Positions 28,566 to 35,999 of a stretch of DNA of 38,034 nt are shown here, piece after piece. The stretch spans positions 1 through 38,034 of the IMG/VR virus record IMGVR_UViG_3300026488_000007; one strand, given 5' to 3'. The notes below the pieces were generated by a model. The model was not told where the DNA came from and did no database searches. It saw only the letters and a program-made list of their open reading frames with translations. Source of the DNA: a virus. The position numbers and the translations under genes were made by a program. Within the stretch, counting starts at the first letter, position 1. Each line of letters starts with the position of its first letter.

Positions 28566-29128
28566 GGTAGCACCACAAATTGTAAATTAATATCATATCT
28601 TTTGTTAGTTGCTTTAGTTACCTGATATTGAAGTAATTTGACATTCAAATGAGTCTCTGAAGTCAAAGCATCAGAGTTGTTAGATTTGACTTTAGCTAAC
28701 CAATACAAAGGTAGTTTTTTGAACTCATCAGGAGTAATTCCTGAACCATCACTCATAAACAAATCCATGTGAGATCGCTTACCAATCATTTGTTCAAACA
28801 AAGCCACAATTGCTGAAACTGGAGGATTATCAATTTGTTCATAAGTGCTGGTGTTTTTGTCATAAAGGTAGATGGAACCACTAACTGCAAAATCCGTGAC
28901 AACATAACATCTAATATTTAGTTGAGTCAAATCTCTACTTACGACAGTTGGAGTATAATAAGTATCATCTACTTGTGAAACAATAGTAGCATTTGCTTTT
29001 GAAACTATAGTAACATCAGTGATGTGGATCCTGATTGGTTCTCCATGATTAACTAACCAATCATCTTGTTCTCCTGAAAGATCACTGCCAAAATATCCTG
29101 TGTCTTTAAGATAAAATGTAACATCCAT
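28562..29128 (-). CDS. Distal tail-type protein, 188 aa
   Basis: The ATG at 29126-29128 is 12 bases after the tape-measure stop, following a weak GGTGAATAATC site. It is beta-rich (EPIRIHITDVTIVSKANATI, TQLNIRCYVVTDFAVSGSIY) with a middle helix (AIVALFEQMIGKRSHMDLFM). Its position between tape measure and hub is that of a distal tail protein. No strong family match is seen. Confidence 0.65.
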   Translation of the reverse strand: MDVTFYLKDTGYFGSDLSGEQDDWLVNHGEPIRIHITDVTIVSKANATIVSQVDDTYYTPTVVSRDLTQLNIRCYVVTDFAVSGSIYLYDKNTSTYEQIDNPPVSAIVALFEQMIGKRSHMDLFMSDGSGITPDEFKKLPLYWLAKVKSNNSDALTSETHLNVKLLQYQVTKATNKRYDINLQFVVLP

Positions 29129-29140
29129 GATTATTCACCA

Positions 29141-30412
29141 TTAAGCTAAATAAACACTATATTCATTTGAAACAGACATGCCAAGATCTTTCTGCATTTG
29201 TGCTTGCTTCCTTAACAACTCATCATATTTATCTATGACTTTATCCATTACATTTGCAACATCTTCCCAAAAACTCTTTACTTTCGATTGTTCAATAACT
29301 CTGTTCAATTCATCCTGACTTATAGTTAAATCACCTGTCTTTTTCTTAATTTCTTCAATTTTCTCTTCTATTTTTAATGTCTCAATATTCTTCTTTAAAT
29401 TATCAATACTTTCTCCAAAAAACCATTTATATAAACTTTTGCCAACGGGTCCTAAAGCAGTCCACAGATCATACACAAATTCTCCAGCAATAATAGCAAT
29501 TTTTCTGGACACTGCCCTTCCAAATACTTCGGAAAACTTTTCCTGTAATTTTGCACCAAGCTTTTCAATCCAGGGTGAAATTAATTTCATTATTTCAGCA
29601 GCAATTACGATTTCTGTTATAGTAACACCTAATTTAGCACTTAAATTCAATTTTTTAAAACTTTTTTTACCAGTAAAATAATCTATTGCATCTTTCCATG
29701 TTTCTGGTGTCACTAAATCAATAACAAACGAAGCTGTTTTTGATATTGCTTTCATACTCTTAAGTTTGTTTAATGCATCAACAAATAAACTTATTTGAGC
29801 AACCCATTGAGCTAATGTTGCTATCGCTGAAATAGTCATTCCACCAACAACCAAAGACACAGCAATCTTTGGATGAGCTGATACAAATTCAGCAGTTGCA
29901 TTAACTAATTGAACAAATAACTGAACAAATTTCCTAACAAAATCTGTTCTTGAAAAAGTATCAACAATAACAAAACCCAAATAAGACAATGCAGCTGATG
30001 CTTGATTAACTGCGTTGCTGAATTCAGTTTGTCCTTGAGTTACTTTTTGATAATTCTTAAACCAACCACCTAAAACATTATTTATCTTCCTTGAAACTGA
30101 CCATGAAAAGAACAACAAAGATAAATTATAACCAAGTCTTGCACCTTGTAATCTTGCTAATTTGTGTTCTTTTTCTCTTTCTTTAGCAATTTGAGCAGCT
30201 AATTTTGCTTTAGCTCTCAAAAATTTCAAATGCTTATGTTCTTTGTCTAATAAAGTTATTTGTCTTTCATTCAAAGACTTCATGAAAACATTCCAACTAC
30301 CAAATTCCTTGTTGATTTTCTTTACTGCACTATTAATATCTCTTGTTTTGTCACTCTTCAACTTTGTTATTATGTTCAAAATAATGTCTTTTTGTTCAGC
30401 TTTTTTTGCCAT
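29141..30412 (-). CDS. Tail tape measure protein, 423 aa
   Basis: The ATG at 30410-30412 overlaps the end of the frameshifted chaperone ORF by 17 bases. It has charged helices and coiled coil at the start (LDKEHKHLKFLRAKAKLAAQ, then IAKEREKEHKLARL), several hydrophobic segments in the middle (AVSLVVGGMTISAIATLAQW, ITEIVIAAEIMKLI), and a helical end. Gene order after the tail chaperones fixes the call. At about 0.15 nm per residue it would set a tail of roughly 60 nm, a short siphovirus tail. This length is an inference from known tape-measure scaling. Confidence 0.88.
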   Translation of the reverse strand: MAKKAEQKDIILNIITKLKSDKTRDINSAVKKINKEFGSWNVFMKSLNERQITLLDKEHKHLKFLRAKAKLAAQIAKEREKEHKLARLQGARLGYNLSLLFFSWSVSRKINNVLGGWFKNYQKVTQGQTEFSNAVNQASAALSYLGFVIVDTFSRTDFVRKFVQLFVQLVNATAEFVSAHPKIAVSLVVGGMTISAIATLAQWVAQISLFVDALNKLKSMKAISKTASFVIDLVTPETWKDAIDYFTGKKSFKKLNLSAKLGVTITEIVIAAEIMKLISPWIEKLGAKLQEKFSEVFGRAVSRKIAIIAGEFVYDLWTALGPVGKSLYKWFFGESIDNLKKNIETLKIEEKIEEIKKKTGDLTISQDELNRVIEQSKVKSFWEDVANVMDKVIDKYDELLRKQAQMQKDLGMSVSNEYSVYLA

Positions 30413-30596
30413 TTTTCATATAAAGTTTTTTAAATTGTTCAAAATACCAAAATAGCTTTAACACAGGAAAATCTGATGTTATTTGGATTTTTAACTCCTT
30501 TTCAATAAAAAATATGTTTGATTCAAACACATCCAATGGGTCTTCATAACTAATCCCTTCCTTTAACTCTTCCAACAAATCCTCTGGATCATCTAC
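30396..30596 (-). CDS. Tail assembly chaperone, frameshift extension (GT-type)
   Basis: This frame is entered by -1 slippage at 30596-30602 (A AAA AAG) at the very end of the upstream chaperone gene, and adds 66 residues beginning VDDPEDLLEELK. The fusion is 164 aa. The frame is open back to the slippery site and has no good start of its own: the first possible start is a TTG without ribosome site. It ends inside the tape-measure start. In other siphoviruses the fusion binds both tail tube and tape measure. Confidence 0.85.
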   Translation of the reverse strand, partial: VDDPEDLLEELKEGISYEDPLDVFESNIFFIEKELKIQITSDFPVLKLFWYFEQFKKLYMKNGKKS

Positions 30597-30889
30597 TTTT
30601 TTTTTCCGATTGCTTCAACAAAAGCATTAATAAATTCCTCTGCATAATGCATCACTAATAACTTCGCATCATCTAAACTGATATTTAAATCTTTCGCTAC
30701 AATCTTTGGAAATTCCTTAATAAAATACTCAACACCTTTCTCATTTGCTTTCTCAGGATCTGATGTTGCTAACAACAATCCCTCATAAAACTCTACAGTT
30801 GGTTTGAACCTTAACTCTTCACCCTCAATCTCAACAACCATCTCACCATATTTTTTTCTTAGTTGTTTAATCTTTTCTTTGATATCCAT
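30593..30889 (-). CDS. Tail assembly chaperone (G-type), 98 aa
   Basis: The ATG at 30887-30889 follows GAGGTGATTGAGA. The helical protein begins MDIKEKIKQLRKKYGEMVVE and ends AIGKKK, where the last lysine codons form the slippery run GGA AAA AAA AAG followed at once by TAG. Position before the tape measure and after the tail tube, plus the frameshift signal, match gpG of lambda-type tails. The call does not depend on sequence similarity. Confidence 0.85.
   Translation of the reverse strand: MDIKEKIKQLRKKYGEMVVEIEGEELRFKPTVEFYEGLLLATSDPEKANEKGVEYFIKEFPKIVAKDLNISLDDAKLLVMHYAEEFINAFVEAIGKKK
30596..30602 (-). promoter_or_regulatory. A-AAA-AAG programmed -1 frameshift site
   Basis: On the minus strand the zero frame reads GGA AAA AAA AAG TAG. 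The heptamer A AAA AAG lies directly before the stop. Slipping back one base continues with GTA GAT GAT CCA. This is the classic -1 slippery heptamer known from bacterial and phage frameshift sites. Confidence 0.85.
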
Positions 30890-31085
30890 TCTCAATCACC
30901 TCAAATATTTTTAATGTTTTTTCATACCAATCCATCAAAAACTTGATTGTATGCCAATAGGAACTTCCCCATTCTTCATCAGCTAATCTCTTAAACCTGA
31001 GGAAGTGTTCTAATGGCATTGCACTTATCTTAAAACTCACTTCTTTCTTCCCTTCTCTCGTTCTTAATTCAATTCCTTTATCCAT
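30867..31085 (-). CDS. Small tail-module protein, 72 aa
   Basis: The ATG at 31083-31085 follows GAGGTGAAGTGA. A beta-start (KKEVSFKISAMPLEHFLRFK) followed by a helix with WHTIKFLMDWYEKTLKIFE. It sits between tail tube and tail chaperone genes and overlaps the chaperone start by 23 bases. A tail assembly role is inferred from position only. Confidence 0.65.
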   Translation of the reverse strand: MDKGIELRTREGKKEVSFKISAMPLEHFLRFKRLADEEWGSSYWHTIKFLMDWYEKTLKIFEVIENGYQRKD

Positions 31086-31099
31086 TCACTTCACCTCAT

Positions 31100-31654
31100 T
31101 TAGGCTTTAACAACTTGTTTATACAAATCTCCTGCTAAGCACTCAAACTCAAAACTAACTTCAATTACTCCTTTATCTGGTGCATCAAATGCATTTAATT
31201 TATTAATCTTAAAATTCTTCATTAACAATCTCACACCATAATTACTACCAATCACTACTAACAAATCTGCATTAGGTGATAATTCTGCACCATAAACAAA
31301 ATTTGCTTTTGTTCCATCAGTAGATTCTGCAACTTTGTTCAAGAATAATTCATCCAACGCTACATAATTACCTTCTGCATCAGGATTAACTATCATTGTT
31401 CCTAAAACCTTAGCAGTTCCCCATTCATCAATATAACTCTCTTGTAACTGAACTCCATTAGAATCACTACCAAGATAGTTGATAACTTCTCTTGTTGGCT
31501 CTGGTTCATCCAACTTCATAGTCTTAATGTATCCTGTTAACTCTATATCTGCAGTTTGAGTATCCCAATCATCAGTCATTGATGTTGGATCTATCCTATT
31601 ACTATCCTTCAAAATCTTGATTTTCATATCCTTAGATTTTAATGAACTTACCAT
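31100..31654 (-). CDS. Major tail (tube) protein, 184 aa
   Basis: The ATG at 31652-31654 follows AGAGGTGAAAAAC. A beta-rich protein with features common in tail tube proteins: an acidic central loop (IVNPDAEGNYVALDELFLNK), strands NADLLVVIGSNYGVRLLMKN, and a final GVIEVSFEFECLAGDLYKQV strand region. Gene order, after neck proteins and before chaperones, supports it. It should be among the most abundant virion proteins. Confidence 0.8.
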   Translation of the reverse strand: MVSSLKSKDMKIKILKDSNRIDPTSMTDDWDTQTADIELTGYIKTMKLDEPEPTREVINYLGSDSNGVQLQESYIDEWGTAKVLGTMIVNPDAEGNYVALDELFLNKVAESTDGTKANFVYGAELSPNADLLVVIGSNYGVRLLMKNFKINKLNAFDAPDKGVIEVSFEFECLAGDLYKQVVKA

Positions 31655-31670
31655 GTTTTTCACCTCTTGT

Positions 31671-32108
31671 TTATTTTGTAGCTTGTTTTAATAGTTTATC
31701 AAGTTGTTTTAGAGCAGCATTAATTGCATCATCAACATATTTCGCAGGTGTTCCTTTTTGTTTGGATTTCAAATGAATATATTCCGATGGTTTTAATACA
31801 CCTTTTCCACGAACATTACCTTGATCCTCAATATAAACAACCCATGTCCTTTTAGTTTGTCTCAATCTTAATGATTGTTCTGAAGGTCTGCCACCTCTCC
31901 TACTCCAAGGACCTGGTCTTGATGAATGTGATGAATAAGGAGCATTAGCAAGTCTTGCTCTTAAACTCCTCAAAATAAATTGTGTTATTCTGAATGAAGC
32001 TTTTTGAACTCTTTTATATAATTTCAAAGTTTCCTCATTAACAACATTAATAATTGCCTTTTCAACCTTTTTCCAATCTTTTTCATCTCTAATTGTAATA
32101 GTTACCAT
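31671..32108 (-). CDS. Head-tail joining or tail completion protein (gp10-like), 145 aa
   Basis: The ATG at 32106-32108 overlaps the previous gene by seven bases. Two N-terminal helices (DWKKVEKAIINVVNEETLKL) precede an R/S/P-rich middle (PYSSHSSRPGPWSRRGGRPS) and a region with WVVYIEDQGNVRGKGVLKPS and EYIHLKSKQKGTPAKYVDDA. This is the typical pattern of HK97 gp10-type tail-joining proteins. Position fits. Confidence 0.75.
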   Translation of the reverse strand: MVTITIRDEKDWKKVEKAIINVVNEETLKLYKRVQKASFRITQFILRSLRARLANAPYSSHSSRPGPWSRRGGRPSEQSLRLRQTKRTWVVYIEDQGNVRGKGVLKPSEYIHLKSKQKGTPAKYVDDAINAALKQLDKLLKQATK

Positions 32109-32482
32109 TGTAACTCAAGAGTAATTAAATCCTCATGCATGATTTTGTTTGATTTTTTATATTCGGCTGAACCTTCATCTCTTATTGATTTGGTTGCTCC
32201 ATAAAAGTCATTGTTTCTCAAAACATCAATGACTTTTTGTGATAGTTCATCTAATTCCTGAGATGTTTGAGTGTAAACATAAATGTCAACTGTAAATGTG
32301 TAAGAAATAACAGAATCATCAATTAAGAACTCTTTTTCTTCGTATTCAGGATTAGAAATAACAATGAAAGGTAAAGTTGGCTCTTTTTTTGGATAAGCAG
32401 AATAAACTCTATTATTGACTTCTGGAATGTTGTTCTTAAGAAGTTCTAACAATCTTAAAAATATCTCTTTCTTTGTTGCCAT
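32102..32482 (-). CDS. Tail terminator-like protein, 126 aa
   Basis: The ATG at 32480-32482 follows AAGGTGATGCCTGC. N-terminal helix (EIFLRLLELLKNNIPEVNNR), then FIVISNPEYEEKEFLIDDSV and TFTVDIYVYTQTSQELDELS with a late helix. This alpha/beta pattern is usual for tail terminators that cap the tail tube. The position among neck genes fits. The assignment is by pattern. Confidence 0.7.
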   Translation of the reverse strand: MATKKEIFLRLLELLKNNIPEVNNRVYSAYPKKEPTLPFIVISNPEYEEKEFLIDDSVISYTFTVDIYVYTQTSQELDELSQKVIDVLRNNDFYGATKSIRDEGSAEYKKSNKIMHEDLITLELQW

Positions 32483-32501
32483 GCAGGCATCACCTTATAA
32501 T

Positions 32502-32518
32502 CCCAACATGCAGTTGGG
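32502..32518. repeat. Small hairpin between neck genes
   Basis: CCCAAC-ATGCA-GTTGGG forms a 6-bp GC-rich stem in the 37-base gap between genes 32520-32861 and 32102-32482. It may process or stabilise the late mRNA. Confidence 0.4.
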
Positions 32519-32519
32519 T

Positions 32520-32861
32520 TTATTCTAAAATAATCTGTCTAACAACCGTTTCTCCTTTATAATGAACATCGTTGATTGAATTGATGTTCCTTTCTTTTCC
32601 ATCAATCACAAATAAATCTGATTTATCAACATCAACCTCAGGAGCAATCAACAAAGATTGCTTAACACTATCAACAATACCAAACAATTGTCTCGCAAAT
32701 GAAGTTACTACTGCTGAATCAACAATTGCTTTTATGGTCGTTTCAGTTCTCTGGTCTTCAATCAATTCACCATATTCATTCTCAAGAGTAGTGATTTTGA
32801 TGTGAGTAACATCTTCACCATATTGTTCAATTAGTTTTATGATTGTCTCTTTCAAACCCAT
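32520..32861 (-). CDS. Head closure/stopper-like protein, 113 aa
   Basis: The ATG at 32859-32861 lies two bases after the preceding stop. Beta-rich with TIKAIVDSAVVTSFARQLFG, ESLLIAPEVD-like strands and a C-terminal YKGETVVRQIILE. Small proteins with this content between the adaptor and the terminator usually close the head. Role is from order and size. Confidence 0.7.
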   Translation of the reverse strand: MGLKETIIKLIEQYGEDVTHIKITTLENEYGELIEDQRTETTIKAIVDSAVVTSFARQLFGIVDSVKQSLLIAPEVDVDKSDLFVIDGKERNINSINDVHYKGETVVRQIILE

Positions 32862-32863
32862 TT

Positions 32864-33460
32864 TTAAGCAAATACCATAAAACCATATAAATCTTGTTTC
32901 AATTGCTCAATCTCTTTTTTTAATTGCTCAATCTTTGTTAAGGAATATTTGAATGAACCCGAAATCCTTAATGTTCCTAAATCAACATCTCCTTCATCAT
33001 TATAACTCTTCTTGTTAGTTATAATCCTCAAAACATCTAAAACACATAAATCAACAACAAGTTTTTTAACAATTTCAGGAACTTGATTATAACCATAAGT
33101 GTATGAAATCTTAATCCTGTTCAATCCATGTGAAACAACATTAGCAAGTTTAACTTTACCTACTTTTGCATCAGCAATAACATATTTATCTACTTCAGTC
33201 CATTCAGGTTCAAATTCGTTCTTGTTATTAACATAAATGCTTTGAATTGATAACAACGGTTTGTTTTCAACATAAAAAGTATCTGTGTCATAATCCAAAT
33301 CAATAATTTCATCAACAACTTGTGTCGGTTCAAATTTAGTTCCTGCAATATAATCAACATAAGCACTATTTTTAGCTATCAAATCATCAGCTAAAGTATC
33401 ATCCAAAGTTACTTCATTATTAAACCATAATTCAATGTCTTGTTTGGTTATGTAACCCAT
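32864..33460 (-). CDS. Head-tail adaptor (connector) protein, 198 aa
   Basis: The ATG at 33458-33460 follows GGTGATATAAG. N-terminal helices (TKQDIELWFNNEVTLDDTLA, DDLIAKNSAYVDYIAGTKF) match the gp6/gp15-type adaptor pattern. The middle is beta-rich (ENKPLLSIQSIYVNNKNEFE, RIKISYTYGYNQVPEIVKKL) and the end is a coiled coil (LTKIEQLKKEIEQLKQDLYG). It lies right after the capsid gene, as usual. The C-terminal coiled coil is longer than in typical adaptors. Confidence 0.78.
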   Translation of the reverse strand: MGYITKQDIELWFNNEVTLDDTLADDLIAKNSAYVDYIAGTKFEPTQVVDEIIDLDYDTDTFYVENKPLLSIQSIYVNNKNEFEPEWTEVDKYVIADAKVGKVKLANVVSHGLNRIKISYTYGYNQVPEIVKKLVVDLCVLDVLRIITNKKSYNDEGDVDLGTLRISGSFKYSLTKIEQLKKEIEQLKQDLYGFMVFA

Positions 33461-33506
33461 CTTATATCACCAAACAAAAGTAAAAAAGAAAGAAAAAAAG
33501 GAGTGC

Positions 33507-34409
33507 TTAGATAGCAGACACAAGCACTCCAATTCCGTTTGGTTCTAATACTGCAACACCATATCTCTCGTATGCTGTAATGTCTATCCATAGACTTCTT
33601 GCATTAGGTGCTCCTTTAACCATCTTTGCTGGTTGCTGATAAGCAACTACAAATGCATCATCTGCTAACATTATTGCTTTTGCTACATCAACATCACTGG
33701 AAGCACCTTCTTGAGCAGTCTTTACAAAGTTGCTGCTGTAAACTTTTAATCCTAAAATTCTACCGATTTCATATCCATTTGATTTCATCTCTGCAACATC
33801 ATCTCTTAGTAAGATACTGCCATTTTGGACAAGTATCTTCTTCATTTGAGCTTCTTGTGATGGATGAACAATCAAATACTTTGGATATGCATTCTTAAGT
33901 CTCATTTGTCTCTGTAATTCTATGATGTCATCAATGTCCAAAGTATCGCTGGAATCAATACTTGATGCATCTTTGCCATTAGCATAGTAAACAGTTCCTG
34001 CTCCACTCACTAAAACATCCATAATCTTTTGTTCCTTAGCTGATGCTAATGCATAAGTTGCTCTGTCAACAATGTCTTGCATGATGAATTCAAATGAACT
34101 GAGCAATTCTTCTTCAGTCACTTGATAACTGATAGCATAAGTCTCAAAAGTTACTTCAACTTGGCTGTAGCTCAATGAACTCACTGGAACTTCTACACCT
34201 TCACTAACAGTGGATGCTGTTTCATAAGAATTCTTTGGAATAAGAATTCTCTTGTTGTGCTTACCTACTCCTCTGAAATCTTTACGAGCAAATTGTTCCA
34301 TAAATACTCTTTCTCTTAATGCTTTTTGGAGTTTTTGACTCCAAAAATCAGGGTTTACATATTGTGCATCAGTGCTTGTAGTTTTGAATACGTTTGTATC
34401 CGCTGGCAT
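33507..34409 (-). CDS. Major capsid protein, HK97 fold, 300 aa
   Basis: The ATG at 34407-34409 follows TGAGGTGATTTAAA. The protein shows an N-terminal helix (PDFWSQKLQKALRERVFMEQ), an E-loop-like region with KRILIPKNSYETASTVSEGV, a spine helix (FEFIMQDIVDRATYALASAK), a peptide YLIVHPSQEAQMKKILVQNG typical of the A-domain, and a C-terminal AYERYGVAVLEPNGIGVLVS strand set. Order after protease and scaffold supports it. It has about 300 aa without a long N-terminal delta domain, which fits the separate scaffold genes just upstream. Confidence 0.9.
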   Translation of the reverse strand: MPADTNVFKTTSTDAQYVNPDFWSQKLQKALRERVFMEQFARKDFRGVGKHNKRILIPKNSYETASTVSEGVEVPVSSLSYSQVEVTFETYAISYQVTEEELLSSFEFIMQDIVDRATYALASAKEQKIMDVLVSGAGTVYYANGKDASSIDSSDTLDIDDIIELQRQMRLKNAYPKYLIVHPSQEAQMKKILVQNGSILLRDDVAEMKSNGYEIGRILGLKVYSSNFVKTAQEGASSDVDVAKAIMLADDAFVVAYQQPAKMVKGAPNARSLWIDITAYERYGVAVLEPNGIGVLVSAI

Positions 34410-34474
34410 TTTAAATCACCTCATAATGTTGAACATGACTAAATGATACTAATTACCTCTTCTAACACCAGTTC
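34410..34474. other. Gap before the capsid gene
   Basis: These 65 bases between the scaffold-like gene and the capsid gene contain the GAGGTGAT ribosome site and an AT-rich stretch. No clear promoter is visible, although an internal one would be useful for the capsid gene. Confidence 0.5.
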
Positions 34475-34951
34475 TTATATTGTCCTCGTTGAATTATCTT
34501 CAAAAAACTGCTTCTTCAATGCTTCTTTGATTTCTGGATCAAGTTCATAAATGGATTTATCCAATAAATCACCAGTAACCTTTGGAGCATTACTTTCATT
34601 AACTTCAACTAAACCCTTCTTTGCTGGTGGAACTGCATTCACTGCTTCTTCAAGTTTCTTCATGAATTCAGCTTTCATCTCTTCTAATTTCTTATTCAAA
34701 TCTGTAATAATCTCATCCTTCTCTGCAATCTCTTTCTTTAAACTTTCATAAAACTCTTTTAGCTTCTTTTCTTCTGCTTCTGCAATCATTCTCTCAATCT
34801 CATCTAATTCTTTTTCATCAATGTATTCCTCATCTTTTTCTTCATTAGGAACTTCATCCACTTTTTGTGCTACTTCCTGTTTTGGTTCTTCCTTAACTTC
34901 TTCCTTTGGTTGTTCTTGAATTTTTTGTTCTTCCATTTTCTCCTCAGTCAT
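34475..34951 (-). CDS. Scaffold-like acidic coiled-coil protein, 158 aa
   Basis: The ATG at 34949-34951 overlaps the previous gene by eight bases and follows GGGGTGATAATA. The N-terminal third is E/Q/K-rich and probably disordered (EEVKEEPKQEVAQKVDEVPN). Residues 45-105 form a long coiled coil (LDEIERMIAEAEEKKLKEFY, DEIITDLNKKLEEMKAEFMK). The C-terminus has a compact helix (PEIKEALKKQFFED). This is the classic scaffold layout, and it lies just before the capsid gene. It is probably removed by the neighbouring protease. Confidence 0.75.
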   Translation of the reverse strand: MTEEKMEEQKIQEQPKEEVKEEPKQEVAQKVDEVPNEEKDEEYIDEKELDEIERMIAEAEEKKLKEFYESLKKEIAEKDEIITDLNKKLEEMKAEFMKKLEEAVNAVPPAKKGLVEVNESNAPKVTGDLLDKSIYELDPEIKEALKKQFFEDNSTRTI

Positions 34952-35297
34952 TATTATCACCCCATTTCCTTAAGAACTCTTCATAATCCTTGATTTTTTG
35001 CTGTAAAAACTCTTTGTTAGGCTTGTAACTCCTATGTAACCAGATTTCATAACCTAACTCAATGTCTTCTCTCTTCAAGTTTGTGAATTCAGGTAGTCTC
35101 TCATAAGCCCACTTAGCATCAACTGCTTGTGGTGCTTTCAACATCACTTCTTTAAATTTAGTTCTCAACTCAAACTCTTTTTCTAATAACTCTAAATCTT
35201 TTTTAGTCATCTCCAATTCCTTTTTAGCTTTTTCAATAGCTTCTTTACTTGGTCTTTGTTTTTCTTCAGCTGTTTGTTTATTTATTTTCTTTGGCAT
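34944..35297 (-). CDS. Lysine-rich coiled-coil head protein, 117 aa
   Basis: The ATG at 35295-35297 follows GAGGTGAAAATA and overlaps both neighbours. Basic start (PKKINKQTAEEKQRPSKEAI), coiled-coil middle (KKELEMTKKDLELLEKEFEL) and a helical end with EEFLRKWGDNND. It lies between protease and scaffold-like genes, so a second scaffold or head accessory role is likely. No family is recognised. Confidence 0.65.
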   Translation of the reverse strand: MPKKINKQTAEEKQRPSKEAIEKAKKELEMTKKDLELLEKEFELRTKFKEVMLKAPQAVDAKWAYERLPEFTNLKREDIELGYEIWLHRSYKPNKEFLQQKIKDYEEFLRKWGDNND

Positions 35298-35302
35298 TAT
35301 TT

Positions 35303-35986
35303 TCACCTCGCTCTTTTCTTACGAACACGATAAACTTTTGCACCTTTTTTCTTAGGATCTATGGTAAATGCAAAACCTACTGGTTCACCATCAACATAAA
35401 TTCTGTAACCCGAATCATCAATATAATAATCATCTTCATCATAAGCAATCTCTATACTTGCTCCCAATTCACCAATTTTTGCTAACTCTAAAATCACATC
35501 AAAATATGGATGCTTTGGATTTAATACTGCTGAAGCATATATCTCTCCATTAATTGGTTTTGCATCAATAATCTTGCCAACCCAATCTTTTGGTAAATCT
35601 AAATCCAACACATTGCTGTGTTCTAAATCTCCTTTTAGTCCAACAAGTCTTTGACTGATAAACTCTAAAAAGTTTTTATGGAACACTTCTTTTTGATCAT
35701 CTGGTTCAGGAGTTGTTAACACAAAATCAACTTCATACAAATCATCTGCAAACTCTGATTTAGCTTTTCTTTTCTTTGTTCCTTTAACTCTTGTTGTCAA
35801 AACCCATTTACCATTCTTTGCTTTGGTATATTTCTTCTTAACTGCAGCCCATGCAACTTTGAACGCTGTTGCTTCATCATATCTTTCATAAGCTTTGTTA
35901 AACACTTTCATAAATAACTCTTGTGCTTTCTTAGGCAATGCTTTCCTTATTCTTTCAGGTAATTCATCAATTGATTTGTATGGCAT
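35303..35986 (-). CDS. ChaB-domain fused to HK97-type prohead protease, 227 aa
   Basis: The ATG at 35984-35986 follows a weak AAAGGTGCATAGCAC site. Residues 1-53 match the ChaB pattern (MPYKSIDELPERIRKALPKK, AFKVAWAAVKKKY). From about 80 onwards comes a U35/HK97-type protease pattern, with probable catalytic H123 in KGDLEHSN and S177 in GELGASIEIAY. The C-terminus is basic (KKKGAKVYRVRKKRAR). The protease would trim scaffold and capsid proteins. ChaB-type domains do occur in phage head modules and may bind DNA or scaffold. Position between portal and scaffold genes fits. The catalytic residues are assigned by pattern only. Confidence 0.8.
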   Translation of the reverse strand: MPYKSIDELPERIRKALPKKAQELFMKVFNKAYERYDEATAFKVAWAAVKKKYTKAKNGKWVLTTRVKGTKKRKAKSEFADDLYEVDFVLTTPEPDDQKEVFHKNFLEFISQRLVGLKGDLEHSNVLDLDLPKDWVGKIIDAKPINGEIYASAVLNPKHPYFDVILELAKIGELGASIEIAYDEDDYYIDDSGYRIYVDGEPVGFAFTIDPKKKGAKVYRVRKKRAR

Positions 35987-35999
35987 GTGCTATGCACCT

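Noticed and set aside
30396-30578. Independent TTG-started gene before the tape measure
   Set aside because: No ribosome site; the frame is open back to the slippery heptamer, so it is better explained as the -1 frameshift extension.
33626-33898. 90-codon plus-strand ORF antisense to the capsid gene
   Set aside because: It is a shadow of the capsid reading frame (repeated H/L/Q codons) with no ribosome site. Similar shadows at 841-1053, 1647-1946, 1787-2152, 17813-18139, 21941-22240, 23869-24084, 29439-29681, 35249-35553 and 37549-37818 were left out for the same reason.
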